From positions 2,008,001-2,072,000 of the forward strand of contig NC_134686.1 in assembly GCF_024713945.1 (NCBI RefSeq): 64,000 bases of DNA. Reading direction: 5' to 3'. Every line of letters starts with the position of its first letter. Position 1 is the stretch's first letter. A model generated the notes under the pieces. The model did no database searches. It was not told where the DNA came from and saw only the letters and a program-made list of their open reading frames with translations. The position numbers were made by a program, and so were the translations under genes. Shown here in pieces: positions 49,501 through 62,908 of the stretch. This stretch comes from Dermatophagoides farinae. Lineage: Eukaryota; Arthropoda; Arachnida; Sarcoptiformes; Pyroglyphidae.

Positions 49501-51987
49501 CCTTCTGATGAATTTCCTCAAGGACAAACGTATGCACAATTCTATCAAAAAAAATATGATCGAATTATACAAGATCAAAAATTACCGATGGTAAACGCTG
49601 GAGACGTGAAAACATTTCAGATTAATTATCATCTTTATAAACAAAAATGTACGATGCTTAAAACTACCAGTCGTCATTCAACATTGTTTCCATTAGAATT
49701 GGTCACCATACATCCAATCAATAGTCGTATGTATCTACGAATCGCATCGATTCCGATTCTACTTTATCGATTAGAACAATATGCTTTGGGCAAAGAATTT
49801 CTATCTGGTCTACATGGTTGTATTGATTTAAATTATAAAAATGAAAATTTTGATGTTGAAGACATACTGTTACGAACGAAAAAAATTCAAGAAATTCTAT
49901 ACAGAGAAGATGATCTAGAAGAATCGGATATTAAACTTGTCGATATTAATTCAATTATTGATGAAACAAAACTTCATGAATGCGAAAATCCGATTACGAA
50001 AACATTTGAAAATTTTCTCATTGATGAAATGAAAAAAACGGAAGAAACTAACGGGCAGATGAATGGTGATCAAGAATTCATGGACGATATTATCACCGTG
50101 AGCAATAATAAAGATGAACAGGAAAAATTATTTGCCGAATTGATAAGTAAAATTAATCAGATTCAAACGATTAAAAAAGATTATTCAAAAAGAAAAATTG
50201 ATCATGATCTTCTTCGTTCAGGAATCGAATTTGGACAATCATCAATTTTTAAATTCACTGGTGATATCGATGAATATATCGATAGAAATGCATTATCCTA
50301 CAACACATTTCGAACATTCAAATGTCCCAATCCATGGCATATTGTTCAAGGATTAACATTGACTAAAGCTAGTGATTCATGGAATATTGAACGATTAGAA
50401 ACTATTGGCGATTCATTCATCAAATTTACCTGCAGTTTATATCTATTTTTTCAATATCCAGATTATGATGAAATGAAATTTGATTGTTTGAAAGTATCAT
50501 TGATTAATAATAAGAATCTATTCAAGATTGCAATGGAAAAGAATATTACAAAATACATTTTCTGTTCATTACATCAATCGATACCATTAAATTTTTTTAA
50601 ACGTTTATTAATCAAGAATTTTGTTCCAATTGAAAAGGAATTTCGTCACGAACTTCGTTATAAAGATGTTGCCGATTGTATTGAATCATTGATTGGAGCA
50701 TTTCTTGTATATGGTGGTGCTGGAACGGCATTGAAATTTTTAAACAATTTTCTTGATCTTAAATCTTTTTGTCCGGAAAAATTGAAATCCAATCAATCAT
50801 GTTTGAATGATTTTCTTGATTATAAGCTAAATCTTCAATTGCGACACATCGGCTCAGAAATCGATGTAGATGATTGTAAATTCAATGAAATCGATGATGA
50901 AGAAATTGATCGAAAATTATTGAAAAGAATGGAAAAACAAAGTATACAGGTTGAAATCGATGATATTTATAATGAATATTCTATGCATTTATTAGAGGAA
51001 GAAATTCAATATGAATTTCGAGCCAAATATCTTCTTGGTAAGTAGTGTTTATTGATTGTCATTTGACCAAAAAAAAAACTAATAACATTGAATTTTTCAA
51101 AGTCCAAGCATTCAATCATCCATCAATGTATCGTTCTGTAGATATGGAAACGGGTGAAATTCGATATAATTTTATACCCAGTTATCAACGTTTAGAATTT
51201 ATTGGCGATGCAATATTAGATTATATGATGACAAGATTCATCTATCATATGGATCATGAATTAGATCCAACTGGAATAACATTATTGAAACATGCACTTG
51301 TTAATAATGCATTCTATGCATCAATCACTGTTAAACATGGTCTACATAAATTTATAAGACATTCATCCATTGGATTACGATCAAAAATATATAAATTTGT
51401 TAATAGCTTTACCTTTAAATACATTGAACAAGTTGAAGAATTATTGGTGAAAGAATTCGATGAAGATGTTGCTTATGATTTGAATAATATTGATATACCA
51501 AAAACATTGGCCGATATTTTTGAAGCATTAATGGGTGCAATATTTATTGATTGTCATTTTGATTTGGATGCTACATGGCGTATTGCTTATCGATTGATTA
51601 AAGTGGAAACAGGTAATATATTTTTGAATATTAATATTAATGAATGATTGTAATATCGATTTTTTTTCTCGTCACCAAGATCATTTTATGAAAAATATTC
51701 CAATGATGCCTCTGTTACGTTTATCGCAATTCTATCATAACTGCCATTTTGGTCCTGTTCAAGATGTTGAACCAACAGCGGATAATTCGACGGAAAATAA
51801 TCTATCCAAAAAACCGGTAACCGATCGACGAATGATTGAACTTATAGTCGATGGTGTTGGTACATTTATCGGTTATGGTAAAAACAAACGACAATGTAAA
51901 GTTTCAGCTACAAAAAAATTTTTTGCCTGGGAAGAACAACAACAACAACAACAAAATGAAAACAAGACAAACGAAAGTGATGAATAA
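46584..51987 (+). CDS. Dcr: Dicer ribonuclease (complete, divergent)
   Basis: Five exons: 46584-46643, 46711-47992, 48056-51037, 51103-51612, 51680-51987; 1713 residues. Domains in order: DExH helicase with Walker A PTGSGKT (Lys 42), motif II DEMH at 147-150 (most Dicers have DECH), ATSVLEEGIDVP and QSRGRAR (471-477); Dicer-dimerisation fold (about 560-640); PAZ (about 880-1035, with FYQKKYDRII and LFPLELVTIHPI); RNase IIIa with Glu1229, Asp1233, Asp1321, Glu1324; RNase IIIb (YQRLEFIGDAILDYM) with Glu1473, Asp1477, Asp1579, Glu1582; a C-terminal dsRBD. All catalytic acids are present, so it should cut dsRNA to about 21-25-nt products. The intact helicase suggests a Dicer-2-like, ATP-using enzyme, but strong divergence prevents a firm Dcr-1/Dcr-2 choice. 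Confidence 0.92.
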
Positions 51988-52022
51988 TCAACATTAGTGC
52001 TGTGATGCATCATTTATTTTTT
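51988..52022. other. 35-bp gap between convergent stop codons
   Basis: The Dicer stop (51985-51987) and the stop of the minus-strand orphan gene (52025-52023) are only 35 bp apart. Any normal 3' UTRs must overlap, giving a sense-antisense pair. Confidence 0.75.
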
Positions 52023-52832
52023 TTATTCCTTATAATCTTTCAATTCTTTTTTGTATAATAATCGTGCTGCTGATTGATTCCAGACATTCCTATGGCGTTC
52101 ATCATTAATAGTCACATCATACAAACGTTGAAGATATCGTTTAGTATCGATTGCCGTTGGATTTTCTTTTTTCAAATGTTCATCGATCTCAACTCTTAAA
52201 TTTGCATCACATACAGTTCTTACATTCATGTATAAATCATTCAATGCATCACAAAATTCTAAGAGCTTAATTTTTCTTGTTTGACGTATTTTGTCCTTCA
52301 TACAGTTTAGAATCGGTAACATTGGACTGAAATCCAATTGGGTCAACATGTCCAGATTTTCCAAAAGTAAACGTAATTGATCATCCAATTTCATATAACC
52401 AAAATCATTCGTCTCTTGGTTAGATAATTCTTTCCATTTTTTAATCAAGTGTTTAAAATTATTCATGTAATCAAACATCTTTATACAATTCGAAACGTTC
52501 GTATCACTTGCATAATACATTTGACTATATTGATGATGTATACTTTCATATATTTCTTTTAGATCATCCTGATATTTATCCATCATACGTGTTAAACTCA
52601 TTATTTGTTCATTCGAATCGGGCATCATCGCCATTCCTCCTCCTTTTCCATCTGTTTTCCGTACATTAATTGATGGTGGTGTAATATTTACCGAATATGA
52701 TTGTTTATTGGATTTTTTATCTGTCGATATTAGTGGCCTTGGATTTTGAACTTTAAATGATTCGTTTTCATATTGTGATATATTCTCAAATGGTGGTGGA
52801 AATAATATTCGTTTAGGAATTTGTTGTGACAT
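52023..52832 (-). CDS. Intronless orphan protein, helical/coiled
   Basis: A single 269-codon frame from ATG 52832 (the longer open frame begins at a non-ATG codon). The N-terminus is Pro-containing and basic (MSQQIPKRILFPPPF...), then helices rich in Leu/Met (QIMSLTRMMDKYQDDLKEIY; DQLRLLLENLDMLTQLDF) and a basic C-terminus. No membrane segment or signal. I recognise no family. The helical build would suit a subunit of a larger complex, but that is speculation. It is convergent with Dicer. Confidence 0.65.
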   Translation of the reverse strand: MSQQIPKRILFPPPFENISQYENESFKVQNPRPLISTDKKSNKQSYSVNITPPSINVRKTDGKGGGMAMMPDSNEQIMSLTRMMDKYQDDLKEIYESIHHQYSQMYYASDTNVSNCIKMFDYMNNFKHLIKKWKELSNQETNDFGYMKLDDQLRLLLENLDMLTQLDFSPMLPILNCMKDKIRQTRKIKLLEFCDALNDLYMNVRTVCDANLRVEIDEHLKKENPTAIDTKRYLQRLYDVTINDERHRNVWNQSAARLLYKKELKDYKE

Positions 52833-53035
52833 ATCTTTCAATCATCATCAAAATGAAATTTTGTAATTTCATTTTATATGCAATCAGTATTTTTGTTCCA
52901 AAAATATAAAATTTTTTAAAAAAATTAATTTAATAAATGAATCATAAATAATAATAATAATAAATTATTATAAAGTGGCAAAATATTTACAAACAAATAA
53001 AACTAAAACAATTAATAATTATGACGAATTTTGTT

Positions 53036-54613
53036 TCAAACTAGTAATGATCTTGAATCATTTACATCGCTATGACGATAGAATACATAATGTTGTAGCA
53101 AGAATAATACATCGAATAAAATGGAAATGAATCCAAGACCAAATTTGGTGAAATTATTGAAAATTGTTGCCCAATCATCTGTAAATAAGTAGATGAATTA
53201 TTATTAATTAAATATATCAAATGGAATAGCTGTATGTCTTACCGTAATTATATGCTAGTAAAAACATTTGACACATGCTCAATGATCCACCGGTAAAATC
53301 AAGAAATATATTACCAATACTCCAACCAATTGTTGATTTACGGCAATAATTATACCAAGCTTGTGGTATATATTTGATGATTGTAATAACCAATTTTACA
53401 TATGAAAGTATATAAAGATAATCTAACATAGTCAGCCAATTAGTAGAAGCCACAATGATGGCTATAACAATGTAACCGGTCCAAACGATACTTAAAAATA
53501 TTCGAGCAAACCACGAAACTGTTTGTTCTCCTCGCTATATTTTAAAATGATATATCCATTTAAGCATCAAATAATTTAATGATCAAAACAAAATAAAATA
53601 CTTACGTCATATAAAAAACATTGAATGATGCAAATCAATGTAGCAAATGCAGCATGAAATCCAAAGAAAACATCATTTAATTGTACCGGAATTTGACTTC
53701 GTGGATGAGCGTTTTCATATTCTTTTTGTACCGAAGTTATGGCATATAGTGAAAAATTGAACATTGTATAGGAAATGAAACCGGTAATGTTAAGGCCAAT
53801 AAAATCGAAATTTAATCCAACAACACTTTTTCGTTTGAAATTGTCCCAAATTTGTGGATAAAAAGATATTGACCAAGCAACAAAATAAATCCATCCAATA
53901 ATAGCACTAATAACAAGAATAGTATCTGAAACACCGACATTTACTGTAACATAAGCTTTCCATGTGCTAATAGAATAAAATCAGATTTTTATTTTAATTA
54001 TGGCTGGAATTCTTTTTTTTTCATTTTTTTCACTTACTCAATAGTCACTTCAGATGTATTCGATATCCATTTAGCATGTGCGACCAATTGTGTTTTGCCT
54101 TGTTTCAATGTTTTCAAGCTAATTATTTTTATAGAATCTTCAGTAGCATTGAAAATATATTCATATTTTGGTAATTCCAATATTTCACAATTGTTTTCAG
54201 TTGAATTCCAATCAAATGAATCTGTTTCTTCACTTTCACATGTAAATCGTGTCAACAATTGTTTAGTATCGTTTGATGATATTTGTGGACTTTAATAAAA
54301 AAAAAGGAACGTTGGATTAGCATGAGAAAACCTGAAATAATGATAAGAAACAATGTTGTTAAACTTACTCAAGTATCAGATTAAATGTGTTATTATGATC
54401 GACCAACATTTCCAATGAATTAGTTGATGTATTAAGACGATATTCAACATTATCATTATTATTATCTTCGGTGGATATTTCTTTCAATGATAATATAATA
54501 TGATGTGGTTCAGATGATTGATCATAAACAGTTAATGTATGAATGGTGGTGATGGGCATCAATAATGTCAAAATTGACAAAATGGCAGCAGTAGTAAATG
54601 TTAAATGTTCCAT
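53036..54613 (-). CDS. CTNS: Cystinosin, lysosomal cystine-proton symporter
   Basis: Five exons: 54613-54369, 54289-54038, 53966-53606, 53534-53243, 53178-53036; 430 residues (human 367). Signal peptide (about 1-25), glycosylation-rich lumenal region with several N-x-S/T sites, then seven helices with two PQ-loops: SISFYPQIWDNFKRKSVVGL and IKYIPQAWYNYCRKSTIGW. The cystinosin landmarks NFDFIGLNITGF, LNDVFFGFHA and GNIFLDFTGGSLS are intact. It exports cystine from lysosomes with protons. The cytosolic tail ends in DSRSLLV, a DxxxLL acidic-dileucine sorting signal, in place of the vertebrate tyrosine-based GYDQL. The start is the first true ATG, after TTG CAG AAA AAA. Confidence 0.93.
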
Positions 54614-57600
54614 TTTTTTCTGCAATATTTTCGTTCAAAAACAAAACCAAAATACAAAGACGAATTTCAATCTATTTTGATAATAATAATAATAAAAATA
54701 AGATGTTGTTGAATAAAATTTATCGATGTTCAAAGATCAAAAACAAAAAAAATGGGCCAACATTCGTTGGATTTTTCATACGCAAACGTGCAAAAAAATT
54801 ACTACCGACTCTCATTCGATTGATAAAAGTTGATTTGTTTAAAATTAAAATAAAACAAAAACAAAAAAAAAACTCCCATCGTTTTCTATTTGATGGAAAA
54901 AAAAACAAGCAAGCAATTAGCAATTGAAACTCTGGAGATGAACACATTACTGGAACAAAGCAATTAAAGTGAAAAAAAAATTTCGAACAAAAAAAAACTA
55001 TAGTAAAATGATCTAAATTCATTCGTACAACATTCATTTCCTTTTCATAAACTAATGTTGCTGTGGTTGTCATATGTTCAGATGATCAGAAAATAATGAA
55101 TGTTTTTTGAATGGAAATTATCCACCAACTAAATCAACTTGGTTAAAGGTTAATGATCGTTCAGATAGGCAGGAATTTTTTTTGGATTCAATTGAAAAAA
55201 AAATACAATGAAAACTTACATAAATCAAAATCAATAAAATGATGATTGATAAAATTCAAAATCAATGCCAATGTCTAATGATTGATTGTCAAACACACAC
55301 ACACACACACACACACACAATTGATGTTTAAAAGCAAAATGAACAATGATACAAGTCATTATATATAACCTTGAACTATTTAAATCTCTATCGATTTTGT
55401 TTGTTGGGTTGTTTTTTTATGCCCTCAACACTTTGATAACATCGATGATCAAAGAGGGGGATACATATGAATATTGGAAAAATTTCAAGATTAAGGATAC
55501 TATTCTGATCTAGTATAGAGATTAGAATGATAAGCATTTGATTTCTCTATTAAATCAATCAATTTATTATATTGAAATTGAAATTGAAATTTTATTGAAA
55601 CAGGAGACAACCCCTATTTCCAGGTTCAAGTGGCTTCTATATAGTAATATTTCTTGTAATTTATTATATTATTATCCAATCAATTGATTGATTAATTTAG
55701 ATTAATTTATCATAACTCTATGCCGGTGATTACCGGTATTAATTAATTATGGATGGATGATTATTATCATAATATTGGCTTACCTAATTTTTGATTATGA
55801 AAAAAAAAATTGATAATTTTCACCAACAATTGTTGAATGCCAAAGTGCAAATACATAAAAATCATCGAAAGCAACAAGTGAAAAAAAATCCAAATTAGTA
55901 AATTTTCTTTCACTTTTTATACAAATATCCGTGTTTGTGTTTTTTTTTTTTTTTTTTTTTTTGTTGTTTTGGAAACGAATTTTTTTTTTGATCAAACACA
56001 AACCTAACTAAACAGGATTTTTCGCATACACACACATACAAACACACTAACACATGTACAAACTCAGAAAGAGAGAACTTGACCTCCCAAAACACGTATT
56101 TGTACTTGGACAAATAATTTTTATTATATATCCGAAAATTCATAAAAAATTATAGGAAACGAACCTTTTTTTTCAATCAAACAACGACGACGACGACAAC
56201 GATGATGATGATGATAACTACAATGACAACGAAGAACGATTTGATGATGAAAAAATTGATTTATAAGCCTTTTAGGCAAAAAAAAAAAAAGAAAATGAAA
56301 AAAAAAATCAAATCTAACAATTAATGAATGATGATATTGATGTGTATGCATATGGTATATATATGATTTATCATGTGAATGGGGAAAGACAAAAATTTGA
56401 ACCGGTATTTATTCATCATCATCATCAAATCATCAAATAATTTATGATCCAAAAAAAATGAAACTATCCACCAATGACAACAGCAACAACAACAACAAGA
56501 GTTGTGCAATATTTATTAACATTCAAAATGGCAATTTTTTTTATATAAACCGACAAAATGAAAGGAAGATTTAGAATTTCAAGGAACTTGAAATCAGCAG
56601 CAAAAAAAGCAATATTAAAAGGATGTCTCTCTTTTTGCATGCATGCATTTTTTCCCCTTTTCACACACACACACACACACACACACATACAACATTGGCA
56701 CATTATAATCATAGAAATTTTTTTTTTCTTCATTTTCATTTCTAATTTGTTAGGCACATTGATTGATAAGACAATACTATCATGTTTGGCCATATTTTTG
56801 TTAAACACACACACACACACACACGCTAAACTAGGAGAACCAGATATTTTCATTAGGCACAAATATAGATAAATGAAATTATTATGGATATATATCAATG
56901 ATGATACTAGCAATGGTACCGGGGGGGGGTAAGAATAATCATTGTATCGATTATTATTATTACTATTATTATTATTGCATGTGCCATGTGTAAATATTGT
57001 TTTTCGGGCACATTTATTATACCAACACCCGGTCTTACTAGATGTTGTGATGGATTAATATTGACATTTTTTTGTTGTCATTTTACAACCCAACAAAAAA
57101 AAATCATCATTAGGCATAAATAGTGGAAAAAAATGAGCCTAAAATGTGCTAATTATAATAATAAATTATTATTAATAATAAAATAGTAGTGTTATAGACA
57201 ATAAAATCGTTTTTTTTTTTTTGGTTTTCGAAGATAATTTGTACCCATATAGAAGATATATTAATATTAATAAATGATCATGTACCGTCTTAGTTTAATC
57301 CATAATTTTTTTTTATATATTTGATTTGATTTCAATCTGTAAGTCTGTGTTGTTGTCGAAATCCGTAATTGAATGATTCCTGGATTGATATTTTGATTTT
57401 AATCGATGACATCATCATCATCATCATATAAATCCCTTATCAATGATTAATCAAATTATTAATAAATCATAATTTGTAAAATACCATACATGCCAATCTA
57501 TTATCAATTATCAATTATAAATAGTCAGATTGCGGATTCAAATGATGAAATCACTTGTTGTTGTTGTTGTTGTTGTAGTTGTCGCCGTTTTATTTGTTGG

Positions 57601-57879
57601 AAATGACATTTCATTATCTGATTGAACATGATATATATCGGATCGTCATCAAATATAAATAAAAATTGCGTCATATATGACAACAATGACAATAAAAAGC
57701 AAGGTAAATTCATCATTGTTTCTAAAATCGATTCGATCCGATACTTATGGTATCGATTGTATCGATACTTTGATTCGACATATGTATATAAAATTGAATT
57801 TTCTTGGCCATGGCAAAAAAAAAAAAAACAAAGATTTTTTATTTTTATTGAATGAAGTAAATTAAATTTACAACAAATT
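54614..57879. other. Intergenic region
   Basis: 5' flank of cystinosin, then 3 kb of AT-rich DNA with (CA)n at about 55292-55319, 56663-56688 and 56804-56823, a 22-base poly-T near 55940, a poly-G run near 56930, (GAC)/(GAT) triplets near 56182-56213 and (GTT)n near 57557-57573. No coding signal is seen. Confidence 0.5.
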
Positions 57880-58923
<1,044 letters not shown>

Positions 58924-60606
58924 GGAAATTTTCATATCGATGATTGCATCTATTGCATTTTTTATTGGCCATTGTTTTTAATATTTAGGAAAAAACAAAA
59001 AAATTTTTTTTTATACATTACATTAAACAAAACAAAAAAAAACAACAACAACACATTTGTATGATATCATATCAAATAAATTTAAATATATATGGTGAGA
59101 AAATTAAATTGATCTTCGATAAAATCGTTGTGTGAAAAATCAATTTATCAACTTTTTTTTCCCAATGATCGAATAGGAAGCTGACATCATCATACACATG
59201 ATGATCACACAATATGATCGACATTGATCTTGAAATTATTGCCAAATACCAGATAATCGATATTTTCAACAACAACAACAACAACAACAAAATTCGCGAT
59301 GCCTAAGTGAAGAAAGATAAAGGATTATTTTAATTGTTATCAACATGAGAAGAATGATTTGTTTTTTTTTCTGTTCATGATTTCATGACAAAAATTTCAT
59401 CAAAATGCACATGTGATGATGATGAATATTATGTAGTTCTTTTGTTGTTGTTGTCGGCAAACGAAAAAACAAAACATCAACAAAAATGATAATGAAAATC
59501 GATATCATCGAAAAAAAAAATTTCCCATTATTTATAACTCTGTGTATTGATGATTAATGAAATGATCAATCGATCAATCGTCATCATCAAATAATCAAAC
59601 GTGAAACAAATTCCACAAAAATGATCAGGGTCATGTTTTTTTTTTCGTTCATTCATCAACAAACGAAAGAAGAAATGAAAAAAAAAATTTACATTCAGTA
59701 AACAAAAAAAAAAAAAATCAACTGATGAATATATAAATGATTTGAACATTTTTTTTTTGCTAATTTTAGAATTTTAGAATTATCACATCAACGATCAACG
59801 TATCAATAGTTTACTTTTACTTTTTTTATTTTTTATTTTATTTTAGTTACGGCGATTAAAATTAGCTCATTTTATTCAATTTTTTGATTGATTGATTGAT
59901 ATATTCACATGATCGAATGTATCATAACCGCCAATTGCTGTAATCAACAATTTTTTTTTGTTGTTGTATTTATTGATTTGCTTTTTTAATCGATCATTTG
60001 ATTGATTGATTGATTGATCAATCGATATGAGTGATTAGAATGTGTAAAATCCCCAAAAAAAAAAAAAAACAAAATCATACTGATATAAGGTGAGTGTACA
60101 AAATTTATTCATCTATCGATTCGATTGATAAAATATTTTTTTTTCTTCAGTGCGACCAATCACAATTTGATTTGATTTTGGATATATTTTCAATTCAATT
60201 CAATCGTCGAAAACATTCAAATGTTTTTTTTTATTTATTTATAATAATAGACATTAATTCATGAAAAATTCATCACCAATAGAATGATGATGACGACGAA
60301 TGATAATCGTCATCATCATCATCATCATCATCATTTTTTTTCAAGAATTTGTTTATTTCAATCGATTCAATTTGAATGATAACCTGTTGCCGTCTTGTGC
60401 GTGTGCGTGTTTGTGGATATACAGAAAACCACATTCCATTGGAATGAAATGAAAATTTCATGAATTTCAGCCATTTTTTTTTCTTTCTTACTTTCACTTA
60501 TCGAATTAATCAATCATCATCATAATTATTACATTCAAATATACGTTTCTCTTGAGTGGAAAAAAAATCAAAATTTTTTTTTGCACACAAAATTCAAACC
60601 AGACTG
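58924..60606. other. Intergenic region
   Basis: 3' flank of the SREK1IP1-like gene, (AAC)n near 59269-59289, GATT repeats near 59887-59899 and 60000-60017, and (ATC)n at 60311-60333. No gene is seen. Confidence 0.5.
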
Positions 60607-60636
60607 TATAAAATCACCGATCATCATTAATCATTC
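60607..60636 (+). promoter_or_regulatory. TATA box and initiator of the SelP-like gene
   Basis: TATAAAA at 60607-60613 and TCATTC initiator at 60631-60636 (putative +1 at 60633, about 26 bp downstream). About 200 bp of leader precede the ATG at 60835. Confidence 0.5.
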
Positions 60637-60834
60637 ATTTTTCTTGATTTTTTTTTTTTGCAATCATCATACACATCTTTTCACACACACACATATAAAA
60701 CTTGATACTAATCGATAATCAAGTGAAATCGATTCAAAATACACATCATCATCATTATCATTTGAATTCAAATTCGAATAAAAAGTGGCTGCAATTATTT
60801 GCTTTATAAATGTATCAATTTATACAAGATAACG

Positions 60835-62595
60835 ATGATGGCAAAACAAAACAATATTGTCCGTGAATATTCTAATCATCATCATCGTCGATCATTTAAT
60901 CAATCTACAATTAAAAATCTAATCATCATTATATTCTGTATAGTATTCAATGTTATTCTTGTTGTTGACGCAACTAATAGAATTAAATTATGTCATCAAT
61001 CACCTAAATTGCGTTTCTATGATATTGTTACACATTTGGATGAACAACAACAAACGTCATCATCATCATCATCATCATCATTATTATTATCATCATCATC
61101 ATTGAATACATCATTACCGAATCCAAAATATTTTCGTTCATTATTTCATAATACAATTGATGATGATAATGATGATGATGATGCTACTGCTGCTGATGCT
61201 GCTGCTGCTACTGATGCTGATGATCATGATCATGTTACAGTTATAGCGTTATCAAGTTTACATGATGAACGTGCCAATACTGATGCATGGATTAATAATT
61301 TAGAAAATATTTATCATAATCTTGTTGAACAAAAATCATTTCGAAACATTCGTTTAATATTGATCAATTCAAAAGATTCATATAATCCATTATGGGTGAA
61401 TCGTATAAGGAAAAAAGTATCATTTGAAGTGTATCAGGAATTATCATCATCACCGATTGCTAATCAACTTGATGGCCATAGTGGTGATGTTTATATTTTT
61501 GATAGGTAAATTTTTTTTGTTTCAAAAATTTTTAAATTTTTAAATTATCCTCACCTTTCATTTGATAGATGTAACCTGTTGGCATATTATATACGATTTC
61601 CATTAAGTTTTATCGATCGTAAAGATCCATTCTTTCAGGCAACAATATTGGCTGCACATACGGATTCTCCGTGTAAAGAAAAATGTATCCGGAATTCTGT
61701 TTCATCATCATCAACAACAAATATTACTGGCAATCAAAATGAAACTGAAACAATTGAAACAACAACAACAACAATGATGATGACAACAACCGATGATTCA
61801 ATGACAAACATTACAAATCAAACGGATCAAGCAACTACTACTGTGACAGAATCAATTGAAATGAATGTCCTTTCACAGATGGGTGAAATTTTGAAAATTT
61901 TTTACAATCGTTATACAATGAATTTTGTACCAGAATCATCGGAATCCGTTATGGACAATAATAATACAACATCTTTTAGTAATATGACGACAAAAAATGT
62001 AACAACAAATCTTATCGATACATTAAATCGTACAATTGAAACTTATGGTTTACAACAAACTTTATCATCATCATCATCATCATCGATTCCAGCTATACAG
62101 CTGGACATTGGAAAAGAAATAGCTAAAAATGTAACAAAAGTTGGTAATGGTGAATTACGATCACAATTATTGCCACCAAATACAAGAAATGTTTCAAAAT
62201 TATCCAAAGTTTGTCAACAAACAAATTGTACTGAATGGACAACAGAACGATTATTAGCAGCAAGATTATGTTGTCTAAGCATTACAACTGAAGATGATGA
62301 TGAACCAATGGTCAATGTAAATGCATCCGTTTATATTCCATCTAATGGTGGTTTCGGTTGTAAATTATATCCACGTACAACATGTTCAATGATTAAGCCA
62401 ATATTACGTTGTTGTACACGTAAATTAGTAAATCAATATTTTAATTATGCAATACAATTACGTGAACGACAACGGCAACAATTTAGACCTGGACCAGGAC
62501 AACGACCTGTACGTGATGCAGAAATGATTTTACTAAAGAAATCATTTATATCCACAATGGATGTGGAAAAACGAAATCATCATATACCACAATAG
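60835..62595 (+). CDS. Selenoprotein-P-like secreted protein lacking the redox motif
   Basis: Two exons, 60835-61505 and 61569-62595; 565 residues. A hydrophobic segment (NLIIIIFCIVFNVILVV, about 28-44) acts as signal peptide or anchor. From residue 134 the thioredoxin-like SelP N-domain is recognisable: VTVIAL, IRLILINSKD, DVYIFDRCNLLAYYIRFPLSF, FFQATILAAH and a CKEKC end. Where SelP has its Sec-x-x-Cys (or Cys-x-x-Cys) active site just after the first strand, this protein reads SSLHDERANTD, with no Cys and no in-frame TGA. Long Ser, Asp/Ala and Thr-rich inserts and many N-glycosylation sites follow, then a Cys-rich C-terminal module (LCCLS, GCKLYPRTTC, LRCC). It is probably a non-redox or carrier protein. 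Homology is moderate and specific at FDRCNLLAYYIRFP. Confidence 0.65.
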
Positions 62596-62908
62596 TCACT
62601 ATATATTATAATATATTTATATCAACCAGAAAAAAAACAATTTTTGTCAATGAAAAAAAAGCTCAGTTATTATTATTTAATAAATTTGCATTTTTCTTAT
62701 GGGGATGGGGGGATGAAATAAGGAAAACCAGTAAGCAATGGGTTATCAGAAAGTTAAGCTTAAAAATACAACAAAGAATTATTATAGAGAATTAACAAAT
62801 GAAACAATTATGTGAACATAAATCGTCGTTGTTATTGGGGATTAAGAGGATGGGGGGTGGGGTTTGGTTAAATAGTTTTTTTTTCTAAAATAATTTCATC
62901 ATCAATCA
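62596..62908. other. Convergent 3' UTR spacer
   Basis: 313 bp between the stop codons of the SelP-like gene (+) and CHMP1 (-). It contains two G-rich patches (near 62700-62713 and 62851-62866) unusual for the window. An AATAAA lies at about 62679. Confidence 0.45.

Noticed and set aside
55610-55650. tRNA B-box-like GGTTCAAG
   Set aside because: No matching A-box or acceptor stem nearby.
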